Source: a virus. From it: a stretch of DNA of 44,775 nucleotides. The position numbers and the translations under genes were made by a program. The first letter of the stretch is position 1. Each line of letters starts with the position of its first letter. The notes beneath the pieces are model-generated. The model worked only from the letters and a program-made list of their open reading frames with translations, did no database searches and was not told where the DNA came from. Positions 17,611 to 24,909 of the stretch are shown piece by piece. The stretch lies in IMG/VR virus record IMGVR_UViG_3300048759_000165, positions 1 to 44,775 of that record; one strand, written 5' to 3'.

Positions 17611-20600
17611 ATGGGCAGCATACCAGGACTAACACAGGCAGAAAATAACGCGCTTTTGTGGCCGATCAAAGCCAAAGGACAAGTGAATCGTTTAAATCCT
17701 CTTGGGGATCCTACGATTGAGCAATACTACCACTCTGCCATGGAGCAAGGTCGTTTCCTAGAAAAAAGTATAGCTGACGCTAATAACTGGATTCTTCAGA
17801 AAAAACAACAAGCCTTAAAGTACATTCAAACCTACACCCATATGAATTCTTTAGCTGTAGACGGACAGCTCCAACACGGTCCTCGTGCGGTTAAATACAT
17901 CGCGGACTCTATCAGTATCCTAAAAACTGTAGCCCAATTTGAAAAAGAAATTACTGGACTTGCTCAAGCAATTCAGCAGAACCTTACTATGCTTCTGTCT
18001 ATTGAACAAAGCATGCTGCAAATGGTTCAGACTAATTCAAATGCTTTAGCAAATTTGCTGAACAATGTTTGTAACTGGGGACTGCCAGCTCGTCCATCAA
18101 TCCCCAATCTTTTACCTGAGGGTATGTGGAATTGGAACGGTTTTAATTTTGCTCCGTTAGCTAATTTTGCTAAAGCGTTTGCTACGCCTCCATCATTCAA
18201 TTTCAATTTTTCTTTCAGTCAATGTTCGTTGTCTATTCCTGGATTATTTAATTCAGGGGCATTGGGGAATAATATTCCGATATCTGTTACGACTAATAGT
18301 GGATTAATGCTCGGTACGGCGCAGTATATTCCACCTTTAGGGGGTTCTTCATCCTCAGCACCAGGGGCATCCCCAGTTTATGGACCTACATTTAATCCTA
18401 ATACATCAATGAATGGAGCGGTACCCGACCCCCATACTATTGTTGATAATTATTTAATGCCCGCAGCTACTTACATGAACAACATTGTATCCATTACACC
18501 GGTGTTGAGAGGGGATACAGTAGAACCTACAGATGCTGATTACTCAAACCCCAATTATACAGTTAGGGCAGCAGGGTTGCGCAAAGACCTAATTCATTTC
18601 ATCACATTAGGTAATATCGTAGCCAATAATTATGATCCGTTTATAACCAGCGCGTGGATTTTATACCTCAATGCTACGCACATCGGGCGGGGTGGCAATT
18701 GGTTACCAAATTTTGAATCCGTGTACGAACAATACATTCAACCGTCCATCACTTATTTGCAGAACACTCCTGTGCCTTACAATAATGTCAGTGGAAATGG
18801 TGTAGAGTACATGAGTATTTGGGGAACTACAGTAGCATACCAAGTAAATGACGTGGTAACTTACAATGGAAATTTGTATATAGCTCTGCAAATCAATACA
18901 GGGTATGAACCAGACACGAATCCCACATACTGGCAGACACCTATTCCTCTAAATACTGTGTATGAAAACGCCCCAAACAACATACCTCTGATCGCTACCC
19001 TTAACAGCTTAAGTTTAGGAGATAGAAATACGCTGCTGTGGAAACTTTCATATATCGAAGCTTCTTTATTAGGTTACACCAGAAATCAAACATGGGATGC
19101 TTATCAAAACGCCAATTACCTTTCGAATGTAACTGGATCAGATTTGGATTACACACCTACGGCTATTTCAACTACAACTAGCACTTTGATTTTAGGAGAG
19201 GGTGTAGCAGATTTTCCTACGCCTATTACATTCCCTAGTTCTATGACAGTGCAATTGAACGCTGTCATAGCAGCCGCAACTATAAATATTCAAAACGATG
19301 TTGGATATCTATCAGTTCGTTTGGGGAACCGGTACACTTACAATCAGTTTGCACAAGCAACCTTAGTCGATAGATTTAGCCAGTTTTGGCGCGATTTTGC
19401 TACCAATCTTAAAATTCTTCTGGCTCAAGATCCTTATCTTGTTCAATTTGTAATCACATATTTTGGTACATTGAACGGAGCCTTAAACCCCCTAGCTGAT
19501 GCTACGGCATATAACGCCCTACAAGTAGACACTTCGAGTAGAAATCGATCCTGGACGCCTGGAACCCCCTTGCTGAGTATCCCAATCGCACCTATAGTAT
19601 CCTACACTGACAATGGTTCTCCCCCATCTACAGGGGGTTGGATCAATCCTCCAATAGATTTTGACCCTAATACTTTTCTTGCACGCCCCGATGTACAGGG
19701 ACAACCTATTCCAGTGCAGATGGCCATGCTACGTACAAACATAAGCTACGCCGCCCTACAAACTTTCAAAAACAACTTCCAAAATGAAATTGCGGGACAA
19801 ATTGCAAATGCTCAAAGTATCTTGGCACAATCCCAACAAATAGGGTTTCATGTGACGGCTGTGAATGATACCACAACCGTACCCTCGGGGGCGAGTATTC
19901 CTGTTCTATTTGATGACAGTACAAATTCAGCTTTGGGGGATTACGATTACACGGGAAATGTAACTAATCCCACTACTTTTACAATTCAAGCCGCAGGTGA
20001 TTATGCTGGTTATGGACAATTGGATTGGGTTGCGACAGTTGCCGGAACTTATAATGTTACGATAAATCAAAACGGTGTTGGAATATTTACTACATCTGTA
20101 ACTACGACATCAGCCAATGCAAGTTTAACATTGCCATTTTCGTTTGCGGGTAGTTTTGCTCAAGGAGATGTGGTGCAAGTTATCGCCAATCAAGATAATG
20201 GGGTACCCCAAAATGTTATACCCCAGAGTTTTTTTAGCCTGGTTCAAACAGGAGCTCAAACTACTAGCAGCGGTTCTCCTCCTGTAACTCCTAGTGATAC
20301 TACCACCATGTTTACTATGGTTAATTCCTTACCCACTTGGGTAAGCAGTCCCGTACCCGCGGCTACGGTTGTACAAGTTATTCAACCAAATGGAAATGTA
20401 GTACCAGTGGATCCATTTGTTCCTGGTGTTTCTTTAATTCAAATCACGAACCCTAATGTGGTTATGATTACTGTAGATACTACACATCATTTCTTTATGG
20501 GGCAATTGATAGTATTTTCTGGGTTTGATGCAGCCAGCTTTGTTAATAATCAAGTCGCTCTTATTACCGGAATTACAACAAATACATTTACAGCTACCTT

Positions 20601-20967
20601 TATTTCATATACTCACGCGAGTTACGGTCCAGCATCAGACACAGGGAATGTGTATTTAGCGATTGATGATTCCGGATCAATTTTATCTCCGAATCCTGAT
20701 GGAATTACAATCGCTTCCGCAGCTGCGGGGAGTATGGTAAGTGTTAATACGATTTACGGAGAATCGGTGCAGATACCAGGTCTTACTTTAACTGTTGGAC
20801 AACCTGTTTATGCGGGGTTGAATGGTGTATTGACTCAAGACTATACAACTCTCATCACTCAAGTAGGGTGGGTAATGTATATAGGAATGGCCATACCTGG
20901 AACTTTAACATTACCGCAGACTGATACTATACTTTACGAGCCGCACATTCCAACAATATATATATAG
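17611..20967 (+). CDS. Large tail fibre-like protein with sugar-binding-like and jelly-roll domains
   Basis: This is a 1,118-residue structural protein. The first 170 residues are helical (likely a coiled-coil trimer or attachment region), followed by an aromatic Asn/Phe/Pro-rich segment. Around 404-446 there is a carbohydrate-binding module 5/12-like pattern, WGTTVAYQVNDVVTYNGNLY, ending with a tryptophan. Residues about 750-900 look like a C1q-like jelly roll (GDYAGYGQLDWVA, then FAQGDVVQVIANQDNG). Residues 947-1015 are one copy of a beta module (GQLIVFSGFDAASFVNN) found in several other proteins of this window. The C-terminus contains GQPVYAGLNGVL, a pattern common at ends of phage fibre or decoration proteins. 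A fibre or baseplate-attached receptor-binding role is inferred. It converges on the next gene with only three bases between stops. Confidence 0.6.
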   Translation: MGSIPGLTQAENNALLWPIKAKGQVNRLNPLGDPTIEQYYHSAMEQGRFLEKSIADANNWILQKKQQALKYIQTYTHMNSLAVDGQLQHGPRAVKYIADSISILKTVAQFEKEITGLAQAIQQNLTMLLSIEQSMLQMVQTNSNALANLLNNVCNWGLPARPSIPNLLPEGMWNWNGFNFAPLANFAKAFATPPSFNFNFSFSQCSLSIPGLFNSGALGNNIPISVTTNSGLMLGTAQYIPPLGGSSSSAPGASPVYGPTFNPNTSMNGAVPDPHTIVDNYLMPAATYMNNIVSITPVLRGDTVEPTDADYSNPNYTVRAAGLRKDLIHFITLGNIVANNYDPFITSAWILYLNATHIGRGGNWLPNFESVYEQYIQPSITYLQNTPVPYNNVSGNGVEYMSIWGTTVAYQVNDVVTYNGNLYIALQINTGYEPDTNPTYWQTPIPLNTVYENAPNNIPLIATLNSLSLGDRNTLLWKLSYIEASLLGYTRNQTWDAYQNANYLSNVTGSDLDYTPTAISTTTSTLILGEGVADFPTPITFPSSMTVQLNAVIAAATINIQNDVGYLSVRLGNRYTYNQFAQATLVDRFSQFWRDFATNLKILLAQDPYLVQFVITYFGTLNGALNPLADATAYNALQVDTSSRNRSWTPGTPLLSIPIAPIVSYTDNGSPPSTGGWINPPIDFDPNTFLARPDVQGQPIPVQMAMLRTNISYAALQTFKNNFQNEIAGQIANAQSILAQSQQIGFHVTAVNDTTTVPSGASIPVLFDDSTNSALGDYDYTGNVTNPTTFTIQAAGDYAGYGQLDWVATVAGTYNVTINQNGVGIFTTSVTTTSANASLTLPFSFAGSFAQGDVVQVIANQDNGVPQNVIPQSFFSLVQTGAQTTSSGSPPVTPSDTTTMFTMVNSLPTWVSSPVPAATVVQVIQPNGNVVPVDPFVPGVSLIQITNPNVVMITVDTTHHFFMGQLIVFSGFDAASFVNNQVALITGITTNTFTATFISYTHASYGPASDTGNVYLAIDDSGSILSPNPDGITIASAAAGSMVSVNTIYGESVQIPGLTLTVGQPVYAGLNGVLTQDYTTLITQVGWVMYIGMAIPGTLTLPQTDTILYEPHIPTIYI
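20449..20655 (+). repeat. Beta module type B, copy 1
   Basis: About 69 codons encoding the pattern: a strand, a Gly-containing turn, SGFDAASFVNNQ, a Val/Leu-rich strand, NTFTATF, and an ending DTG. Six further copies occur in three other genes. This is a protein-level repeat; DNA identity is low. Confidence 0.7.
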
Positions 20968-20970
20968 TAA

Positions 20971-22107
20971 TCAGTATTCATATCCAATTAGAGTAAAAGT
21001 GACATTTGCGGTTGTTGTATCACTCAACTGACTGATACCAATTTCTTGTCCCCCGGCAATCTCTAAACCATCTGGAATACTAATCTCTCCGTAGCCCGCG
21101 TTGTTTGTTACACCAGAAGTACTTAGTAACAATCCAAGAACAACCGGAGAAGAAGCATTTACAGTGCTCGCTGATCGTATACGCAATTTCACATATTCTA
21201 CAACAGAACTAGGTTCTTGAATTGACGCGCAAAAAGACTGTATTCGTAAAGTTTTCCCAGTTGTCACAGTATAAGTAGTAGCTGGAGAACTAACGGTTCC
21301 TGCGCGATTGGCACCAACATTAATCAAAGTCTCGGATGTAGTGGTAGCGATAGAATCAATAAACCATACGCAATAAACCCTTCCTGTATCTTTGTATTCT
21401 ATTACAAAAAGATTTTTATTTGTATCTAAAAATAAAGGTTCCAGTACATTACTAGCGTTTTGCCCCATCGCTACTGTGCCTGTAGGTGTGGTTACGGATG
21501 CTCCAGCGGTGTATTGGGTTCCTCCCCCACCCCCTGAATCTACGATTACATGCTGAGCACTGGGAAAAACAACTGTGGCGTTTAAACCGGCCGCTGCGGG
21601 TTGAGATACAATAAGATCGCCGTCACCATTCACTGAGATATTAAGCATAGCCCCGGCAGCATCCACTCCAGCGACTAAAACGGGATTAACTGTAGTTGCA
21701 CTTGTACCCGCAGCTTGAATTCCCTGCACTAAAGGATCAGCCCAAACAGCCGTTGCATTACCTGGTTGCGAAATGGGGATTTGTCCAGCATGGGTTAGGA
21801 TTCCAATAATTGGTATGCCATTGATCTCTGTGGCGTTGATGACACCAGAGCCAGTAGGGCCTAAAGTAGCACCAGAGCCTACAACTAGATTCGCTGTGGT
21901 GTTTATCCCACTGAGAATTCCATTAAATGCTATGGATCCCGTGGGGGAAATGAGGGTAGGGTCAATAATTCCCAACGCATTTAAAGAGACGATTTTACCT
22001 GAATCTGCAACGCCGCTACTGGTGACTACCACCCCCACTAGCTGTTCTTTTGACGGACCGCCAGGAACAGATTGGGTTATCGAGAAAGTTTTATAAACAT
22101 CAGGCAC
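20971..22107 (-). CDS. Antisense tail fibre-like or virion surface protein
   Basis: This 378-residue protein is encoded against the direction of the structural genes. Near its N-terminus it has GKIVSLNALGIIDPTLI, a motif I associate with phage fibre and appendage proteins. The middle is Gly/Ala/Thr-rich with low complexity (GGGGG near residue 190). The C-terminal half (about 240-378) is a beta-rich sandwich ending TFTLIGYEY, plausible as a receptor-binding head. It starts with GTG; GAGGA lies seven bases upstream, which supports that start. It converges on the preceding fibre gene. Independent expression from the 22108-22183 region is likely. No signal peptide or enzyme motif is seen; the function is inferred from composition and the one motif. 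Confidence 0.6.
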   Translation of the reverse strand: MPDVYKTFSITQSVPGGPSKEQLVGVVVTSSGVADSGKIVSLNALGIIDPTLISPTGSIAFNGILSGINTTANLVVGSGATLGPTGSGVINATEINGIPIIGILTHAGQIPISQPGNATAVWADPLVQGIQAAGTSATTVNPVLVAGVDAAGAMLNISVNGDGDLIVSQPAAAGLNATVVFPSAQHVIVDSGGGGGTQYTAGASVTTPTGTVAMGQNASNVLEPLFLDTNKNLFVIEYKDTGRVYCVWFIDSIATTTSETLINVGANRAGTVSSPATTYTVTTGKTLRIQSFCASIQEPSSVVEYVKLRIRSASTVNASSPVVLGLLLSTSGVTNNAGYGEISIPDGLEIAGGQEIGISQLSDTTTANVTFTLIGYEY

Positions 22108-22146
22108 AATTTTATCCTCGTTTAAAGAAATGAATAGTCAAGCTAC

Positions 22147-22175
22147 ATTAAGTTGTTGAAAATAAAGACATTCAA
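22147..22175 (-). promoter_or_regulatory. Possible weak sigma70-type promoter for the antisense fibre gene
   Basis: On the minus strand, TTGAAT (22175-22170) and CTTAAT (22152-22147) are separated by 17 bases. Each matches four of six consensus positions, so this is a weak prediction supported mainly by its location upstream of a GTG start with a good ribosome-binding site. Confidence 0.3.
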
Positions 22176-22183
22176 ATAAAATA

Positions 22184-22213
22184 TTGACAATTTTCCCCAT
22201 TTTAGGGTATTAT
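22184..22213 (+). promoter_or_regulatory. Strong sigma70-type promoter before the lysis cassette
   Basis: TTGACA (22184-22189) is a perfect -35 element and TATTAT (22208-22213) a near-perfect -10, with an 18-base spacer. It is the best host-type promoter I found in the window. The predicted start is near 22220, at the foot of a stem-loop. Confidence 0.7.
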
Positions 22214-22222
22214 ATTCGATGG

Positions 22223-22256
22223 GGAGCTTCAGGTCATTGATCGACCGAATGGCTCC
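22223..22256 (+). promoter_or_regulatory. Stem-loop at the predicted 5' end of the lysis transcript
   Basis: GGAGC (22223-22227) pairs with GCTCC (22252-22256), TTC with GAA, and GGTC (22232-22235) with GACC (22243-22246), leaving a seven-base loop and small bulges. It begins within a few bases of the predicted transcription start, about 105 bases upstream of the first lysis gene. It may stabilise the mRNA or be a regulatory leader; the lack of a T-run argues against a terminator. Confidence 0.55.
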
Positions 22257-22361
22257 TAAAAGTGTTTATGGAGGAAAACAAAATATAAGTCCTACCAATT
22301 CAATGCTTTACGGTGGACGAAGTAGCTACAAAATCTTGTAATTCAGAATAACGGAGATTAT

Positions 22362-22883
22362 ATGAGAGCATTACTGTTGCTCGTCACCATGTGGGTGCTT
22401 CCCGCTTTGGTGGCTGCACAAACGTATGACAAGCAAAAGATTGACTCATTCGCATCTGCGATAGCACACGCAGAAGGATTCAATGTTAAACATTCTATTC
22501 CAGCGAAATACCATAACCCAGGTGACATAAAAAGTCGCCCAAACTTCCATCCTTTTCCAGGTCAAAAGGCTATAGGTAAAGGTGGACACATTATTTTCAA
22601 AACAGATAAGGCCGGATGGGACGCTTTGAATGATCAAATCAAAAAAATGATTGATGGTCGATCAAAGCACTTCAATCCCAACATGACAATTGTTCAAGTA
22701 GCAAAACGTTACGCGCAAAACTGGAAACCTTGGGTTAAAATTGTGACGCATGAATTGAATGTCAACCCAAATATAACCCTAAAAAAGCTGCTAACCTCCG
22801 ATGAGCCTGAGATTTTTCTACCCTTGACAGCTTTTAATTTACCTCCGCCTACGCTAATGCTCCCAACATTAGCGAAAAATTAA
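22362..22883 (+). CDS. Exported murein hydrolase (endolysin-like, lysozyme fold)
   Basis: This 173-residue protein starts with a Sec signal peptide: basic MR, a hydrophobic run to about residue 17, then an Ala-rich cleavage region near 18-20. The mature part contains AIAHAEGF with likely catalytic E38, and NPGDI at 52-56. This EG...NPGDI arrangement occurs in a family of small phage and bacterial lytic transglycosylase or lysozyme-like proteins. The end (about 110-150) has KRYAQNWKPWVKIV and ITLKKLL, also typical of that family. Export by the host Sec system would put it in the periplasm without a holin. CGGAG precedes the ATG by five bases, and the upstream sigma70 promoter gives it independent expression. 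The reaction is inferred; a non-lytic envelope function is possible. Confidence 0.7.
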   Translation: MRALLLLVTMWVLPALVAAQTYDKQKIDSFASAIAHAEGFNVKHSIPAKYHNPGDIKSRPNFHPFPGQKAIGKGGHIIFKTDKAGWDALNDQIKKMIDGRSKHFNPNMTIVQVAKRYAQNWKPWVKIVTHELNVNPNITLKKLLTSDEPEIFLPLTAFNLPPPTLMLPTLAKN

Positions 22884-22904
22884 TCTCGCACAGTATTAGT
22901 ATGC

Positions 22905-23198
22905 ATGCGCGTAATCCAATTACCGGATGTACTATTCGAATATCTCGTCCATGTAATTGAGAAGCACTCCTCTTCCGGCATCCATCCGGAAGAGGGTCTA
23001 GCTGTTTTTCAATTATGGGACATTCTAAAAAATAGGTCTACTCACATTGATGATGCTGCTATAGAAAAAATGACAGCAGCTGGTTCCCCAGTAGGGCAAT
23101 CCCCAGCTGACCCTTTAGGGAAAATACGCCACCCAGAAGATGAGTCTGATATTCTTCCCAACACAAAAGGAAAAGCTACTGGAGTGTGTGATTTATAA
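22905..23198 (+). CDS. Small hypothetical protein in the lysis region
   Basis: This 97-residue protein has no signal peptide or membrane segment. The N-terminal half is helical; the C-terminal half is polar and Pro/Asp-rich. I recognise no family. It starts 21 bases after the exported hydrolase gene and probably shares its transcript. No ribosome-binding sequence is visible before the ATG, which lowers confidence. It fills the only sizeable gap between the hydrolase and the convergent lysozyme gene, which favours a real gene. Confidence 0.5.
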   Translation: MRVIQLPDVLFEYLVHVIEKHSSSGIHPEEGLAVFQLWDILKNRSTHIDDAAIEKMTAAGSPVGQSPADPLGKIRHPEDESDILPNTKGKATGVCDL

Positions 23199-23218
23199 AC
23201 CGTGGGGCGTAGCGTAAA

Positions 23219-23647
23219 TCATTGCCAAGTTCCGGTTATGAGTTGGGTAGCTAAACGGCCGTATCTGGCTGGGAGTTCTTTAGCGGCGGCACTTTGTAGC
23301 AAGTTTGACGCTGCTTCGTCCCATTCCCCTCGCTGCATATATGATAAGGTGTTGTGAAAAGCGAGTAGTCCATGGACGCCTACATTAAATCCTACATTAA
23401 TAAGAACACCTTGTCGTACTACATCTAATTTTGAGAACCAGGGTAAATTAGCGTTGAGATTAGCCACGACACTTGTCACATCATCATTCAAAATAGAGTT
23501 GCTTTGAGCTAAAGTAATACCGCACCCCCGGCGTTTATCAATACAATGACCTGTTCCTATTGTCCAATAACCATCATCATCTGGGTATGCGTATAAAACT
23601 GTTCCTTCATCCCGATCGAGCTGTGAAATAATATCTGTAATTGCCAT
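23219..23647 (-). CDS. T4-type lysozyme (glycoside hydrolase family 24 endolysin)
   Basis: This 142-residue protein cleaves the bond between N-acetylmuramic acid and N-acetylglucosamine in peptidoglycan. The catalytic triad spacing of phage T4 lysozyme is present: E14 in RDEGTVLYAYPD, D23, and T29 in GYWTIGTGH. Later conserved parts are also visible, including LINVGFNVG, EWDEAASNLL and a final TGTW. There is no signal peptide, so release would need a holin, none of which I can identify in the window. AGGAAG lies six bases before the ATG. It follows a fibre-like gene by 14 bases on the same minus strand and converges on the small hypothetical gene. Confidence 0.9.
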   Translation of the reverse strand: MAITDIISQLDRDEGTVLYAYPDDDGYWTIGTGHCIDKRRGCGITLAQSNSILNDDVTSVVANLNANLPWFSKLDVVRQGVLINVGFNVGVHGLLAFHNTLSYMQRGEWDEAASNLLQSAAAKELPARYGRLATQLITGTWQ

Positions 23648-23661
23648 TGTTATCTTCCTAT

Positions 23662-24447
23662 TTATAAAGCTACATCCACATACACTTGATCTAAAGCAAA
23701 ATTTATTGTTAAAATCATATGGGATTGTGCGGGAGTAGGATTGATAGCTGCTTCCCCTAACGAACTAGCTGGGGAATAACCCTCTATTACTCCCATCGGA
23801 TTTGCTAAGGTTAACGTAGTAGACGATGATCCCAGACAGTTAAATGTCCCGTTATTACCAGCGTTTACAAAACCCTTGATTGTAAGGGAGTACCCTGTAT
23901 AAGCGTTGTTAATCCCTCCGGGGATAGTTCCTATATATGTTGTACTATCGGGTGGAGAGCTTAGTTTTTCCACGGATACTAGAGAAAACAACCCTAGTTG
24001 GTTGCCTGCATCAGGTGAAAAGATAATTGAAATAACACCGTCTGCATAGGTTAGTCCTTGAGGGGAAAATCCTTGGAGTGATCCGTTGTAGTTATCGCTT
24101 AAAGCAAATCCATCAGCTAGTAAAAATTGCATCCACATCGGTAATTCTGAGGCTTGAGTAACGGGAACACTTTGATCTAAAATTACCAAGGATGCTAAGG
24201 AAAGCAGTACTAAACCATAGGTAGGAAAGGCTGCTGTGCTTCCTCTGTATGGATTAGGGCTGTTAGCAAATTCTGTGTACCAGGAAGCGTATACAGGACC
24301 TATATCCTGCACACCATTGGTGTAGTGAGTTCCGTCAAAAGAAAATCCGGTGTGGTTATTTGCAACTGGAAAGTAAAACCCATCATTTGTTCTGGGTTGT
24401 AAATCCAAGGAGGCTACTGTATCGATATTTAGGTAGTTGTAAGCCAT
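23662..24447 (-). CDS. Hypothetical virion-associated protein with a shared beta module
   Basis: This 261-residue protein is probably co-transcribed with the lysozyme gene that follows on the minus strand. The first 100 residues contain aromatic segments such as DGFYFPVANNHTGFSFDG and ASWYTEF. Around 167-222 there is a 55-residue module (TTYIGTIPGG, then NNGTF and TTLTLANP) nearly the same as two modules in the giant Ig-like fibre gene. The rest is beta-rich, ending DQVYVDVAL. No catalytic motif or signal peptide is seen. The shared module ties it to the fibre proteins, so a virion surface role is likely. Lack of a clear ribosome-binding site leaves the exact start less certain. Confidence 0.6.
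   Translation of the reverse strand: MAYNYLNIDTVASLDLQPRTNDGFYFPVANNHTGFSFDGTHYTNGVQDIGPVYASWYTEFANSPNPYRGSTAAFPTYGLVLLSLASLVILDQSVPVTQASELPMWMQFLLADGFALSDNYNGSLQGFSPQGLTYADGVISIIFSPDAGNQLGLFSLVSVEKLSSPPDSTTYIGTIPGGINNAYTGYSLTIKGFVNAGNNGTFNCLGSSSTTLTLANPMGVIEGYSPASSLGEAAINPTPAQSHMILTINFALDQVYVDVAL
23781..23949 (-). repeat. Beta module type A, copy in the antisense gene
   Basis: This 55-codon module has the skeleton TTYxGT, GG, NAYxGY, GF, NNGTFxC, TTLTLxNP, GV. It closely resembles the modules at 31027-31209 and 31293-31457, with local DNA similarity around AACGCTTAT. Confidence 0.8.
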
Positions 24448-24504
24448 ATCTAATAACTATTTTGTTAGTTGATTTGAAAAACCCAACTATCGTTTCCTAA
24501 AGTG

Positions 24505-24909
24505 ATGCGGCAGAAAAAAGAACTTAAAGGATTGAAGTTTGGATTTTTATCAGTACTAGGTCTTGGGCTTCCCCAAGGAACGCGGAATAGACCTACTTGG
24601 ATAGTTCGTTGTATTTGTGGTAAAGAGAAGTCTATTCGTGAAGATGTCCTTGTGTCTAACAGAGTTAAGAGTTGTGGGTGCGCCTCCGGCCGATTAAAAA
24701 AATCAAAAATGGAAAAACGATATGGTCTTACGAATAAAAAATTTGGTCGGCTCTGGGTTGTATGGCGTATTGGATCTGTTCAAATAGGGAAATCTTATCA
24801 TTCTCTTTGGATGTGTAAATGCATTTGTGGGACATTTCTTACTGTGCAGGGCGGGAAACTTACCAGTAACAAAACTACAAGTTGTTCAGCTTGTGCGATG
24901 GAGGATTAA
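24505..24909 (+). CDS. Small protein with two tandem zinc-ribbon-like repeats
   Basis: This 134-residue basic protein contains two related halves. The first has KFGFLSV followed by CICGKE and SCGC; the second has KFGRLWVV followed by CKCICG and SCSAC. Each half therefore supplies two Cys pairs for one zinc ion. This FGxL...CxCG...SCGC unit is familiar from the N-terminal parts of phage HNH/AP2-type homing endonucleases and from stand-alone small phage proteins. No HNH or AP2 catalytic part follows, so it may be a DNA-binding remnant or a small regulator. A GTG at 24502 is an alternative start. Its stop lies directly before the next ATG, and its end provides the GGAGG ribosome-binding site of that gene. 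Confidence 0.65.
   Translation: MRQKKELKGLKFGFLSVLGLGLPQGTRNRPTWIVRCICGKEKSIREDVLVSNRVKSCGCASGRLKKSKMEKRYGLTNKKFGRLWVVWRIGSVQIGKSYHSLWMCKCICGTFLTVQGGKLTSNKTTSCSACAMED

Noticed and set aside
17426-17632. A 68-codon open frame bridging the spike and fibre genes.
   Set aside because: It overlaps both flanking genes in another frame; its product looks like a shadow translation. The 87-base gap holds nothing else I can identify.
22268-22341. Two very short open frames (6 and 12 codons) in the leader of the exported hydrolase, possible leader peptides.
   Set aside because: Neither has a ribosome-binding sequence at a usable distance.
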